Assembly (NCBI GenBank): GCA_013911975.1
Contig: JACESF010000005.1
Coordinates: 53,463 to 117,462, forward strand
Reading direction: 5' to 3'
DNA length: 64,000 nt
Origin: Hyphomicrobiales bacterium
GTDB taxonomy: Bacteria > Pseudomonadota > Alphaproteobacteria > Rhizobiales > Xanthobacteraceae
Below, in pieces: positions 34,598 to 46,657 of the stretch; positions within the stretch are counted from its first letter, which is position 1, and each line of letters starts with the position of its first letter. Made by a program: the position numbers and the translations under genes. The notes under the pieces were generated by a model that saw only the letters and a program-made list of their open reading frames with translations, was not told where the DNA came from and ran no database searches.

Positions 34598-34787
34598 GTC
34601 CCGTCCCGTGGCTTGCTGGCGGCTGATGCCTTTCGGACCCTTATTCGGGCGGAAGGTCAAGCCTGTGCGATCAGGCCCGCTGCGCGTTTGCATTCCCGGG
34701 AGCCGCAAGTATAGTCCGCGCCGCTTCGCAAGGCCGCCGCGCGGGCGGACGGCCGTGTCAAATTCATTCTCACGCACGAGGGACGCC

Positions 34788-35132
34788 ATGTTCATTACCC
34801 CCGCTTTCGCCCAGGGCGCTTCGGCCGCCGGCGGCGGGACCGACATGCTGATCCAGCTCGCTCCGTTCCTGCTGATCTTCGTCGTGATGTATTTCCTGAT
34901 CCTGCGTCCGCAGCAGAAGCGGGCCAAGGCGCACCAGGAAATGGTCAACGCCCTGCGGCGCGGCGATGTGGTCGTCACCTCCGGCGGTCTCGTGGGCAAG
35001 GTCGCCCGCGTCGTGGACGAGGCCGAGGTCGAGCTTCAGATCGCGGACAACGTGAAGGTGCGCCAGCTGCGCGCCCACATCACCACGGTCCGCTCCAAGG
35101 GTGAGCCCGCCAAGGACGAGACGCCGGCCTGA
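34788..35132 (+). CDS. yajC: Preprotein translocase subunit YajC
   Basis: 114 residues. One membrane segment (QLAPFLLIFVVMYFLI) followed by LRPQQKRAKAHQEMVNAL and RRGDVVVTSGGLVGKV, the YajC signature. It is an accessory of SecDF in protein export. It leads the yajC-secD-secF operon. ATG 34788 follows GGGACGCC; longer in-frame openings upstream overlap the cobS promoter region. Confidence 0.95.
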   Translation: MFITPAFAQGASAAGGGTDMLIQLAPFLLIFVVMYFLILRPQQKRAKAHQEMVNALRRGDVVVTSGGLVGKVARVVDEAEVELQIADNVKVRQLRAHITTVRSKGEPAKDETPA

Positions 35133-35152
35133 TCCGGCGGCGCTGAAAGACA

Positions 35153-36760
35153 ATGCTGCACTTCTCCCGGTTCAAGACGATTGCGATTCTGGGAATCACA
35201 TTCCTGGGAATCCTGTTCGCGCTGCCCAACGTCCTGCCGAACAGCGTCGTGCAGGCCCTGCCGCACTGGCTGGCCTCGAGCCGGGTCACGCTCGGCCTCG
35301 ATCTGCAGGGCGGCTCCCACATCCTCCTCGAGGTGGATGGGGCCGCGCTGCGCAAGGAGCGCGCCGAGCAGGTGCGGGACGAGGTGCGCAAGATCCTGCG
35401 TGACGCCCGCATCGGCTATACCGGCCTCGCGATCCGCGACGTGACCGTGCAGCTTCGCCTGCGGGATCCGGCGGACACCGACAAGGCCGTGGCCGAGCTG
35501 CGCAAGCTCGCCACGCCCGTGTCCTCCAACCTGCTGGGCGGCGGTTCCGGCGAGCTGGACCTCACCGTCTCCCCCGGCACGGACGGGCAGGTGAGCGTCA
35601 CCCTCACGGAAGCCGGCCTCAATGCCCGCGTCCGGTCGGCGGTGGACCAGTCCATCGAGATCATCCGGCGCCGTATCGACCAACTCGGTACGGTCGAGCC
35701 CAACATCCAGCGCCAGGGCGCGGACCGCATCCTGGTCCAGGTGCCCGGCCTGCAGGATCCCCAGCGCCTGAAGGCGCTGCTGGGCCAGACCGCCAAGCTC
35801 TCCTTCCGCATGGTGGACCAGTCCATGTCGCCCCAGCAGGCGATCGACGGGCGCCCGCCGGCGGATTCGGAAGTGATCCGCGGCCAGGACGGCACGCCCT
35901 ATCTGGTGGAAAAGCAGGTGCGCGTGTCCGGCGAGGACCTGACCGACGCCCAGCCGGGCTTCGACCAGCAGACCAGCCAGCCGCTCGTTACTTTCCGCTT
36001 CAATTCCAACGGCGCCCGGCGCTTCGCCGCCACCACCCAGGAAGCGGTGGGCCGGCCCTTCGCCATCGTGCTCGACAACCAGGTGATCTCCGCCCCGGTG
36101 ATCCGCGAGCCGATTCTCGGCGGCTCGGGCCAGATTTCCGGCAACTTCACCGTCCAGCAGGCCAACGACCTCGCCATCCTCCTGCGCGCCGGCGCCCTGC
36201 CGGCGCCGCTGAAGGTGATGGAAGAGCGCACGGTGGGCCCGAGCCTCGGCCAGGATTCCATCGAGGCGGGCAAGACCGCGGCCTTCGTGGCGGCGGCGCT
36301 CGTGGCGGTGTTCATGCTGGCGGTCTACGGCCTGTTCGGTATGTTCGCGCTCATCGCGCTGGCCGTTCACATCACGCTGATGTTCGCGCTCCAGTCGATC
36401 CTCGGCGCCACCCTGACCCTTCCCGGCATCGCCGGCGTGGTGCTCACCATCGGCATGGCGGTGGATTCCAACGTCGTCATCTTCGAGCGCATCCGCGACG
36501 AGGCACGCGAAGGCCGCTCGGCCATCTCCGCCATCGACAAGGGCTTCGTTCAGGCGCTGGGCACTATCCTGGACGCCAACATCACCGCGCTCGCCACCGG
36601 CGTCATCCTGTTCCTGCTCGGCGGCTCCGGCCCCGTGCGCGGGTTCGCCGTCACCTACATCCTCGGCCTTCTGACCACCGTATTCACCGCCTATACGCTG
36701 ACGCGTCTCATGATCGCGTGGTGGGTGAAGTGGCGGCGCCCGGCCAAGCTGCCCATTTGA
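35153..36760 (+). CDS. secD: Protein translocase subunit SecD
   Basis: 535 residues. N-terminal membrane segment, the conserved LGLDLQGGSHILLEVD, a large periplasmic P1 domain, then five C-terminal membrane segments with GIAGVVLTIGMAVDSNVVIFERIRDE. SecD uses the proton gradient to pull exported proteins through. It follows yajC by 20 bases and precedes secF by 10. Confidence 0.96.
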   Translation: MLHFSRFKTIAILGITFLGILFALPNVLPNSVVQALPHWLASSRVTLGLDLQGGSHILLEVDGAALRKERAEQVRDEVRKILRDARIGYTGLAIRDVTVQLRLRDPADTDKAVAELRKLATPVSSNLLGGGSGELDLTVSPGTDGQVSVTLTEAGLNARVRSAVDQSIEIIRRRIDQLGTVEPNIQRQGADRILVQVPGLQDPQRLKALLGQTAKLSFRMVDQSMSPQQAIDGRPPADSEVIRGQDGTPYLVEKQVRVSGEDLTDAQPGFDQQTSQPLVTFRFNSNGARRFAATTQEAVGRPFAIVLDNQVISAPVIREPILGGSGQISGNFTVQQANDLAILLRAGALPAPLKVMEERTVGPSLGQDSIEAGKTAAFVAAALVAVFMLAVYGLFGMFALIALAVHITLMFALQSILGATLTLPGIAGVVLTIGMAVDSNVVIFERIRDEAREGRSAISAIDKGFVQALGTILDANITALATGVILFLLGGSGPVRGFAVTYILGLLTTVFTAYTLTRLMIAWWVKWRRPAKLPI

Positions 36761-36770
36761 AGGCGCGCCC

Positions 36771-37862
36771 ATGCCCTTGATCGACTACATCCCGGCGCAG
36801 ACCAATATCGGCTTCATGCGCCTGCGCCATGTGACGTTCCCGTTTTCGGCGGGAATCATGGTCCTGGCCGTCGTCTTCTTCGCCCTGTTCGGCTTCAACC
36901 TCGGCATCGACTTCCGGGGCGGCACCCTCATCGAGGCCCAGTCCAGCCAGGAGCAGGCGGATCTCTCCGTCCTGCGCGAGCACCTCACCGACATCGACCT
37001 CGGCGACGTGCAGATCCAGGAATTCGGTTCGCCGCGCGACGTGCTGATCCGGGTGGGCGAGTTCGGCACCACAGAGGAAGCCCAGCAGGCCATCCTCGCC
37101 AAGATCACGGGCGCGCTCGGCACGGAATATTCCGTGCGCCGCGTGGAAACCGTGGGACCGAGCGTGTCCGGCGAACTGGTGCGCCAGTCCATCGTCGCCC
37201 TCATCCTGGGCGCCGTGGCCGTGCTCATCTATCTGTGGTTCCGCTTCGAGTGGCAGTTCGCCATCGGCGCGCTCGTCACCACGGCCCACGACATCTTCGT
37301 CACCCTGATGATCTACTCGATCCTCGGGCTGGACTTCGACCTCACCTCCATCGCGGCCATCCTCACCATCATGGGCTATTCGCTCAACGATACGGTGGTG
37401 GTGTATGACCGCATCCGTGAGATGCTGCGCCGCTACAAGAAGATGCCCATGCCCGAGATGCTCGATCTCTCGGTGAATGCCACCTTCTCGCGCACCGTCA
37501 TCGTCTCGCTGACCACCTTCTTCGCCTGCCTCGCGCTCTATTTCTTCGGCGGCGAGGTGCTGCGCGGCTTCTCGCTGGCCATGACGGTGGGCGTGGTGAT
37601 CGGCACCTATTCCACCATCTTCGTGGCGGCGCCCATGCTCATCCATCTGGGCCTGCGCTCCTCCACCGTGGGGGAGAAGCCCAAGGTCCAGGCGACGACG
37701 GAAGAGGCGGACATCATCCCGCCGGGCGTGGACACCAGCGCCATCGAGGCGACAGCTCCGGTGGTTCCGTCTTCGGCTCCCGCCCCGGCTCCGGCGACGC
37801 CCGCGGGCACTGCCGCGCGCCGTCCCGGCGGCAAGGGCCGCGGCCGCCCGGCGCGGGGCTGA
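36771..37862 (+). CDS. secF: Protein translocase subunit SecF
   Basis: 363 residues. Conserved GIDFRGGTLIEAQ after the first membrane segment, and IMGYSLNDTVVVYDRIRE in the last membrane block. The C-terminal 60 residues are a Pro/Ala- and Gly/Arg-rich cytoplasmic tail (ending GGKGRGRPARG), longer than in E. coli. It pairs with SecD. Confidence 0.95.
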   Translation: MPLIDYIPAQTNIGFMRLRHVTFPFSAGIMVLAVVFFALFGFNLGIDFRGGTLIEAQSSQEQADLSVLREHLTDIDLGDVQIQEFGSPRDVLIRVGEFGTTEEAQQAILAKITGALGTEYSVRRVETVGPSVSGELVRQSIVALILGAVAVLIYLWFRFEWQFAIGALVTTAHDIFVTLMIYSILGLDFDLTSIAAILTIMGYSLNDTVVVYDRIREMLRRYKKMPMPEMLDLSVNATFSRTVIVSLTTFFACLALYFFGGEVLRGFSLAMTVGVVIGTYSTIFVAAPMLIHLGLRSSTVGEKPKVQATTEEADIIPPGVDTSAIEATAPVVPSSAPAPAPATPAGTAARRPGGKGRGRPARG

Positions 37863-37872
37863 GGCCCCCGCC

Positions 37873-38253
37873 GTGGCAGAGCGCCCGGACACGCCCTTCC
37901 TGCCCCGCCGGGTGCCCATCGACGGCTATTCGGACAATTTCTTCCACTTCGCGGGCATGTCGCACAGCGGCTCCATCCTGGCGCTGCCGTCCGGCATCCG
38001 CCCCTGGGCGGTGGCGCGTTTCTCGGACGTGACCACCTCCGCCTTGTCGCAGGTGATCGCGGAAGCGGGCGAATTCGAGCTTCTGTTCATCGGCACGGGC
38101 CGTGATCCCGCCCATCTGCCGGAACTGCAAAAGCAGGCGCTGCGCCATGCCGGTCTGCGCTTCGAGCTGATGCCCACGCCCGCCGCCGCCGCCACCTACA
38201 ATGTGCTGCTGGGCGAGGGCCGCCGCGTGGGCGCGGCGCTCGTGGCCTTCTAG
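37873..38253 (+). CDS. Mth938-like (DUF498) protein
   Basis: 126 residues from a GTG start. It has the DUF498/Mth938 fold features: PIDGYSDNFFHFAGMSHSGSIL, then FELLFIGTGRDPAHLP and AAATYNVLLGEGRRVGAALVA. The human relative NDUFAF3 helps assemble respiratory complex I. Its gene lies between secF and an NDUFAF6-like gene, a pairing that supports a link to complex I assembly in alphaproteobacteria. Confidence 0.85.
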   Translation: MAERPDTPFLPRRVPIDGYSDNFFHFAGMSHSGSILALPSGIRPWAVARFSDVTTSALSQVIAEAGEFELLFIGTGRDPAHLPELQKQALRHAGLRFELMPTPAAAATYNVLLGEGRRVGAALVAF

Positions 38254-38256
38254 GCC

Positions 38257-39156
38257 ATGGCACCGGAGGCGCCCGGCGCGGACTTGGACAAGGCCTATGC
38301 GCATTGCGCCCAGGTGATCCGCGCCCACGACCGGGACCGCTTCCTCGCCAGCCTGTTCGCGCCCCCCGCCGTCCGGCGCCACCTGAGCGCGCTCTACGCC
38401 TTCAACCTGGAAGTGGCGCGGGTGCGTGAGGTGGTGCGCGAGCCGCTGCCCGGGGAGATGCGCCTGCAATGGTGGCGCGACCTCATCGAGGGGCTCGGCC
38501 GGGGCGAGGTGTCGGGCCATCCGGTCGCCAGCGCGCTGATGGACACGCTCGCGGCCACCGACCTGCCGCGTCCCGCGCTCCTGAACCTGTTGGAAGCGCG
38601 CACCTTCGACCTGTACGACGACCCCATGCCGAGCCTCAACGACCTGGAAGGCTATGCGGGGGAGACCGCCTCCGTCCTCATCCAGCTTTCAGCGGGCCTG
38701 CTGCTGGGCCGCCAGGATGCCGGGCTCGCCACCGCCAGTGGCCATGCGGGCGTCGCCGTGGCCGTGACCGGCCTCATGCGGGCGCTGCCCATCACCGCGG
38801 CGCGGGGCCAATGCTTCCTGCCGCTGGACCTGCTGAACGCCTATGGCGGCACGCGCGAGGATGTGGTGGGCCGCAAGGCGACGGCGGGCGTGCGCGAGAC
38901 CCTGGCCAGCCTGCGGCGGCGGGTGCGCCATCATCTGGGGGAGGCGCAGGCGGCCTTGGCGGGGGCGCCCCGCGAGGCGCTTCCCGCCTTCCTGCCCCTG
39001 GCACTGGTTCCCGGAGACCTTCAGGACCTGGCGCGGGCGCCCGATCCGTTCGCGGCCGTGGTGGGCGCGCCGCCTTTGGTGCGGCAATGGCGCCTCTGGC
39101 GCGCTGCCCGCAGGGCGCGGGCGGGGAAGCCCTTCTTCACGCTGCCGGACGCGTGA
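38257..39156 (+). CDS. Squalene/phytoene synthase-like protein, NDUFAF6-type
   Basis: 299 residues with the helical isoprenoid synthase fold: LSALYAFNLEVARVREVV, LQWWRDLIEG and DLEGYAGETASVLIQL. In true phytoene or squalene synthases the first segment carries an Asp-rich DxxxD motif; here that position reads NLEVARV, without it. This is the pattern of the NDUFAF6-like branch, which in eukaryotes is a complex I assembly factor. It follows the NDUFAF3-like gene by 3 bases. Catalytic activity is doubtful. Its 3' end overlaps the convergent kinase-like gene by 20 bases. Confidence 0.8.
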   Translation: MAPEAPGADLDKAYAHCAQVIRAHDRDRFLASLFAPPAVRRHLSALYAFNLEVARVREVVREPLPGEMRLQWWRDLIEGLGRGEVSGHPVASALMDTLAATDLPRPALLNLLEARTFDLYDDPMPSLNDLEGYAGETASVLIQLSAGLLLGRQDAGLATASGHAGVAVAVTGLMRALPITAARGQCFLPLDLLNAYGGTREDVVGRKATAGVRETLASLRRRVRHHLGEAQAALAGAPREALPAFLPLALVPGDLQDLARAPDPFAAVVGAPPLVRQWRLWRAARRARAGKPFFTLPDA

Positions 39157-40240
39157 TCCGGTCCGTGAGGTTCAGCCGCTCGCGGCTGATGGGGGCCATG
39201 ACGGCGCGGGTTTCCGCATCCCCCGACAGGGCGTCGATCATCTCGATCTGATTGCGGGCCACCAGCAGGAGCAGGTCGTCGCGCACCTCGCCGCCCGCCG
39301 TGCGGGGCAGTCGGGGCACGATCTGGAGCTGGTCGAGATGGGGCCGGTCGGGCAACGCGGTCGCGAGATGCGCCCGCAGCGCGGCCGCGTCCACCACGCC
39401 CTGAGGCTCCACGAAGGCATAGAGGCCCACCTTGCCGCCCAGCGTCTGGTAGTCCGCCATATGGACCGCGCGCACGGCCGGATGGGCCATGAGCGCGTCG
39501 GCGATGCGCGGGGCCACCTGGGTCACGCGCGGTCCGCGCCCCTCGGTGTCCGAATAGGACATGAGGCGGCGGGTGACGAAGCGATAGACTTTCTTGCCGG
39601 TGGCCATCCACACGCGCGCGAAGATGCTCTTGCGGCCGAGAACCACCTTTTCCTTCGCCGTCAGTGCCTCGGGGCAATAGGTGCGCTTGTGCTTCAGCAG
39701 ATGGCGCAGGTCCTCATAGGCCAGCACCCGGCCAATCCGCGTGCGCCGGCTGATGGGCAAGGCGAGTTGGAAGTCCGTGAGCCAGGCTTCCCCGTCCGCC
39801 CCGCGCAGCCAGTTCTGCTGCTTGGCGAGGTCGTTATGGGCGAAGCCGGCGGCATGCAGCGTGCGCAGCGCGCTCTTGGCCGAACGGAAGAAAGCGAGGT
39901 CGCCATGGGGGCGGGCGATCTGGAGCGGCACGCCCTCGATCCAGCCGCGCACCAGGAAGCGATGGCCCACCGCCAGCAGCGGCGTGGTGACGCCGGTCGA
40001 GGTCACATGGGCGAGCGCATGGGATTCGCGGCCCGCCAGGATGCCGGCGAGGATCGCGAACCAGGGCGACACCTCGTTCCAGCGGCGGCGCACGGCGGGA
40101 TAGTCGCGCCCGTCCGCCGCCCTCCAGGTGCCGCGCTCCACGGTGGAGAACACGTCGCGCTTCAGCACCGTGTCCACGGTGAAGCGGCCGGTGTCGGCCT
40201 TGCGTTCCAGCGGCGGGAAATAATCGATCTGACGGGCCAT
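39137..40240 (-). CDS. Kinase-like protein fused to an AMP-binding_C-like domain
   Basis: 367 residues. Residues about 30-200 are kinase-like: catalytic loop HNDLAKQQNWL (His135, Asp137, Asn143) and LTDFQLA (Asp156) in place of DFG. No glycine-rich loop is visible. Residues about 250-345 resemble the C-terminal domain of acyl-CoA synthetases: HPAVRAVHMAD, VGLYAFVEPQGVVDAAALRAHL and LPRTAGGEVRDDLL. The usual catalytic Lys in PRTxxGK is Glu318. The protein may phosphorylate a small molecule or lipid; substrate unknown. It is 8 bases downstream of trmFO on the opposite side of its stop and shares its strand. Confidence 0.65.
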   Translation of the reverse strand: MARQIDYFPPLERKADTGRFTVDTVLKRDVFSTVERGTWRAADGRDYPAVRRRWNEVSPWFAILAGILAGRESHALAHVTSTGVTTPLLAVGHRFLVRGWIEGVPLQIARPHGDLAFFRSAKSALRTLHAAGFAHNDLAKQQNWLRGADGEAWLTDFQLALPISRRTRIGRVLAYEDLRHLLKHKRTYCPEALTAKEKVVLGRKSIFARVWMATGKKVYRFVTRRLMSYSDTEGRGPRVTQVAPRIADALMAHPAVRAVHMADYQTLGGKVGLYAFVEPQGVVDAAALRAHLATALPDRPHLDQLQIVPRLPRTAGGEVRDDLLLLVARNQIEMIDALSGDAETRAVMAPISRERLNLTDRITRPAA

Positions 40241-40248
40241 GAGGGCTC

Positions 40249-41652
40249 TTAAGCCGCCTTCTCGGTTGTGTCGAGCCAGCGGTCCGCGTCCGCGAGCGCG
40301 CGGGCGGCGATGGCCTTCTTCTTCGCCAGGGTCTTCTCGGAGCCCCGCAGCCGCTTGCCGTCCGGCCCCTTGGGGTTGATCTCCAGCGGCGGGAACAGGC
40401 CGAAATTGACGTTCATGGGCTGGAAGGAGCGCGGGCCGGCCTCGATCACCTCGATATGCCCGCCTGTGATGTGGCCGAGCAGCGCGCCGTGCGCCGTGGT
40501 GGCCGGGGGCAGGTCCGGCTCCACGCCGTGCCGCTCGGCCGCCGCGAACCGGCCCGCCAGCAGGCCCACGGCCGCGCTTTCCACATAACCCTCGCAGCCG
40601 GTGATCTGCCCGGCGAAGCGCAGGCGCGGATCGGCCTTCAGGCGCAGGGTGGAATCCAGAAGGCGCGGGGAATTGAGATAGGTGTTGCGGTGCAGCCCGC
40701 CGAGCCGCGCGAACTCCGCGCCCTCAAGGCCCGGAATGGTGCGGAACACGCGGGCCTGCTCGCCGTGGCGCAGCTTCGTCTGGAAGCCCACCATGTTGTA
40801 GAGCGTGCCCAGCTTGTTGTCCTGGCGCAGTTGGATGACCGCGTGGGCCTTCACGTCCGGCGCATGGGGATTGGTGAGGCCCACGGGCTTTAGGGGGCCG
40901 AAGCGCAGCGTCTCGCGCCCCCGCTCCGCCATGACCTCGATGGGCAGGCAGCCGTCGAAATAGGGGGTCTTCGCCTCGAAGTCCCGCAGCGGCACCTTCT
41001 CGCCTTCCAGCAGCGCATCCACGAAGGCTTCGTATTGCTCGCGGGTGAGAGGGCAATTGATGTAATCCGCCCCGGTTCCGCCCGGCCCGACCTTGTCATA
41101 GCGGGACTGGAACCAGGCCTTCGACATGTCGATGCTGTCGAAATGCACGATGGGGGCGATGGCGTCGAAGAAGGCGAGGGCGGTCTCCCCCGTCAGTTCA
41201 AGGACCGCTTCCGCCAAAGCCGGGGAGGTGAGGGGGCCGGTGGCGACGATCACCTTGTCCCAGTCCGCGGGCGGCAGGCCGGCCACTTCCTCGCGGCGGA
41301 TCTCCACCAGGGGATGGGCTTCCAGCGCCTCGGTGACGGCTTCGGCGAACGCCACCCGGTCCACCGCCAGCGCGCCGCCGGCGGGCACCTGGTGCGCATC
41401 GGCGCAGCGCAGGATCAGCGAGCCGGCCTTGCGCATCTCCGCATGGAGCACGCCCACGGCATTGCCTTGCGCATCGTCGGAGCGGAAGGAATTGGAGCAG
41501 ACCAGCTCCGCCAGGGAAGAGGTGTGGTGCGCGTCCGTGGAGCGCACGGGGCGCATCTCGTGCATCACCACGGGCACGCCGCGCTCGGCCATCTGCCAGG
41601 CCGCCTCGGAGCCCGCCAGGCCCCCGCCAATCACATGGACCGGATCCACCAT
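40249..41652 (-). CDS. trmFO: tRNA (uracil-5-)-methyltransferase TrmFO
   Basis: 467 residues. FAD-binding [21 protein letters not shown] at the N-terminus and the family motifs [27 protein letters not shown] and [21 protein letters not shown]. It makes 5-methyluridine at position 54 of tRNA using methylene-tetrahydrofolate. ATG 41652 is chosen because the FAD motif begins 6 residues later and GTGAGGG precedes it; an in-frame ATG at 41730 would add an unlike leader. Confidence 0.95.
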   Translation of the reverse strand: MVDPVHVIGGGLAGSEAAWQMAERGVPVVMHEMRPVRSTDAHHTSSLAELVCSNSFRSDDAQGNAVGVLHAEMRKAGSLILRCADAHQVPAGGALAVDRVAFAEAVTEALEAHPLVEIRREEVAGLPPADWDKVIVATGPLTSPALAEAVLELTGETALAFFDAIAPIVHFDSIDMSKAWFQSRYDKVGPGGTGADYINCPLTREQYEAFVDALLEGEKVPLRDFEAKTPYFDGCLPIEVMAERGRETLRFGPLKPVGLTNPHAPDVKAHAVIQLRQDNKLGTLYNMVGFQTKLRHGEQARVFRTIPGLEGAEFARLGGLHRNTYLNSPRLLDSTLRLKADPRLRFAGQITGCEGYVESAAVGLLAGRFAAAERHGVEPDLPPATTAHGALLGHITGGHIEVIEAGPRSFQPMNVNFGLFPPLEINPKGPDGKRLRGSEKTLAKKKAIAARALADADRWLDTTEKAA

Positions 41653-41766
41653 CACCCTCACGCACAGGCGCCGGACGTTGGATCCGGCAAAGGAAAGTGG
41701 GTCTGTGCCCCAGGATGGCGGCAGGTTCAAGGACGCCGCGCGCGTGAACGGGCCCGTACAAAAGAA

Positions 41767-41790
41767 AATGGCCCCCAGGCGGGGGCCATT
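41767..41790 (-). terminator. Terminator of the DUF1127 gene
   Basis: Ten-base stem AATGGCCCCC / GGGGGCCATT with a four-base loop. Read leftward it is followed by TTTCTTTT, so it ends the leftward DUF1127 transcript before trmFO. Confidence 0.85.
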
Positions 41791-41824
41791 TCAGGCAGGC
41801 GACACGGTTCGCGTCGCGCCGGCT

Positions 41825-41989
41825 TCACACCATATGCAGGGTCGCGCGACGGGCCACGGCCCGGATCTCGCTCCGTACGATATTGATGTCGCCCAAGGTC
41901 CGGTCATCGAGCCCGGACAGCTCGGCGACGGTGCGGTTATAGGCATGCCAGCGGCGGACCTGGCGAGCCAGGAAACCCCAGAGCAGCAT
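41825..41989 (-). CDS. Small DUF1127 protein
   Basis: 54 residues: MLLWGFLARQVRRWHAYNRT, then ELSGLDDRTLGDINIVRSEI, the DUF1127 (YjiS-like) pattern. AAGGAG at 41997-42002 is 7 bases from the ATG at 41989 and decides that start over the ATG at 41995, which is too close. Such small basic proteins in alphaproteobacteria are linked to RNA binding and stress or phosphate responses. It has its own terminator and stands alone. Confidence 0.85.
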   Translation of the reverse strand: MLLWGFLARQVRRWHAYNRTVAELSGLDDRTLGDINIVRSEIRAVARRATLHMV

Positions 41990-42243
41990 TGTCATTCTCC
42001 TTCCGCGCGGCATCATTCCAGCGCCACGCTTCTTGGAGTGGAAGATAGGCTGACCTATTTCCCGCGCCAATGCATATTGATGCAATGCAGCAATGCGCCG
42101 CCCGCATATTAGGCAATATTACGTAGCCGGGGTCATCCTTTGTTTCCAACGCCTCGCGGGCGACGTTGGCAATTCGTTAAACACTTCCATCTCGCAAGTG
42201 CACAACAGAGAGGCGTGCCCCAAAGGCGAGCAGGGCGCCCGCC

Positions 42244-45177
<2,934 letters not shown>

Positions 45178-45638
45178 GGGGTCGGTCGGCTCGCGGAACG
45201 AAGGGGGCGGCGCAGGGGCACCTTAGCTTACGGCCGTCACGCGTGATGGGATCATGAACAGAGGCATTTCGCCGGCCGTTCCGACCCGCCGCGCGGGGCA
45301 GCCGGCTGCGTCGCCTCAGGGAAGACGACTCAAATTTAGGGTGCCGCGTGCGCTGCGGTAGGGAACGTATCAGGAACGGTGGTTCCGTCCAGCGAAAAAG
45401 GCGGCAGGACTGCCTTGCGCGGCATGGGGGGATGGGCTAGGAACATAAGAAGAACACGTCGCGCCGTACCGCGCGGCATCGTGGCACCTGGAGGGCCGCG
45501 GACCCGCATCGGCGGACAGTTTTCGGTGGACAAGGCGCGCGGGGCCTCGCTTCCGCGCGGGGGATCACTAGGGTGCGGGTTCCGGACGCTGCCGCCGTCG
45601 AGGCGGGCAGGGGCCGGTTTGCTTTGCAGGAGGAAGAG
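45178..45638. other. 461-base divergent region between uvrA and ssb
   Basis: Holds a LexA box (45363-45377, separate entry) and the promoters of both repair genes. A strong GGAGGAAG ribosome site for ssb is at its right end. No gene is supported. Confidence 0.7.
45363..45377. promoter_or_regulatory. LexA (SOS) box between uvrA and ssb
   Basis: GAAC - GTATCAG - GAAC, which is GTTC-N7-GTTC on the other strand, the alphaproteobacterial LexA consensus. Being placed between two SOS-type genes, it may serve either uvrA (186 bases away) or ssb (262 bases away), or both. The matching lexA gene is in this window. Confidence 0.8.
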
Positions 45639-46208
45639 ATGGCCGGCAGCGTCAATAAGGTGATCCTGATCGGCAATCTCGGCCGCGACCCGGAGATCCG
45701 GTCGTTCCAGAATGGCGGGCGGGTCTGCAACCTGCGCATCGCCACGTCCGAGACCTGGCGCGACAAGGCGTCCGGCGAGCGGCGCGAGCGCACGGAATGG
45801 CACACGGTCGCCATCTTCAACGAGAATCTGGTGGGCGTGGCGGAGCGCTTCCTGAAGAAGGGCTCCAAGGTCTACATCGAAGGCCAGCTTGAGACCCGCA
45901 AGGCCACCGACAACCAGGGCGCGGAGCGCTATTTCACCGAAGTGGTGCTGCGTCCCTATCGCGGCGAGCTGACCCTGCTCGACGGCCGCTCCGGCGGCGG
46001 TGGCGGTGAGGGCGAGGAATTCGGCGGCGGCGGTTCCGATTTCGGCTCCTCCAGCCCCATGGGCGGCGGTGGCGGCGGCTTCGGCGGCAGCAATTTCGGT
46101 GGCTCCGGCGGCGGCTCGGGCTTTGGCGGCGGTTCGGGTGGTGGCGGTCGCCGCCCAGCTCCCGCCGGCCGTCCCTCCGACGACATGGACGACGAAATCC
46201 CCTTCTGA
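45639..46208 (+). CDS. ssb: Single-stranded DNA-binding protein
   Basis: 189 residues. OB-fold domain in the first 110 residues ([54 protein letters not shown]), a long Gly-rich linker, and the acidic C-terminal tail DDMDDEIPF that binds repair and replication partners. GGAGGAAGAG before the ATG at 45639 sets the start. It is divergent from uvrA with a shared LexA box. Confidence 0.96.
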   Translation: MAGSVNKVILIGNLGRDPEIRSFQNGGRVCNLRIATSETWRDKASGERRERTEWHTVAIFNENLVGVAERFLKKGSKVYIEGQLETRKATDNQGAERYFTEVVLRPYRGELTLLDGRSGGGGGEGEEFGGGGSDFGSSSPMGGGGGGFGGSNFGGSGGGSGFGGGSGGGGRRPAPAGRPSDDMDDEIPF

Positions 46209-46657
46209 CCGCATCCGTGCTTGCGAGGCGCTCGCGGCCTGAAGCGGGCGGAAGGCGGGCGTGGGGCCGGTGCGCTCCGGCATGCGCCCTGGCGCGGCGT
46301 GCGACGTCTGTGCCGTTTGGGCGAGGCGATGCGGTTCTGCTTGGTCATGAAGCGCGGATGTCGGGAAGCCGTGCAAGGCGAAGGGGCCGTGCTCGCCCGT
46401 GTCCTCCCCGTGAGGCGATGCCGGTTCAGGCGGGCGGTGGGCGGGAAGGCGGGAGCCTTCCGCGTGCCTTCGATTCCTCGCGCAATAACCGACCTTTCGG
46501 CTGCGGAATCCGGCGCATTGTCCATGCGCCTGACGCGGGGCTGCTAAGTCGTTGATTTGAAACGACCAGTGGACGGCACTCCGCGCGCCTTCCACTGGCG
46601 TCGCCCGGCTGAATCGGCTAGAAGAAACCAGCCTTTTCTCCAGGAAAGACGTGCGTT
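46209..46657. other. 449-base gap between ssb and gyrA
   Basis: Several short frames are open on both strands, as expected at this GC content, but none has a family signature or ribosome site. The gyrA promoter should be here; a clear -35/-10 pair was not identified. AGGAAAG at 46642-46648 is the gyrA ribosome site. Confidence 0.6.

Noticed and set aside
34598..34787. Possible cobalamin riboswitch in front of cobS
   Set aside because: No B12-box-like conserved segment or matching multi-stem structure was found in the 190-base leader.
46209..46657. Small frames between ssb and gyrA, up to 112 residues
   Set aside because: Overlapping on several frames, Arg-rich, no start signals and no recognisable domain.
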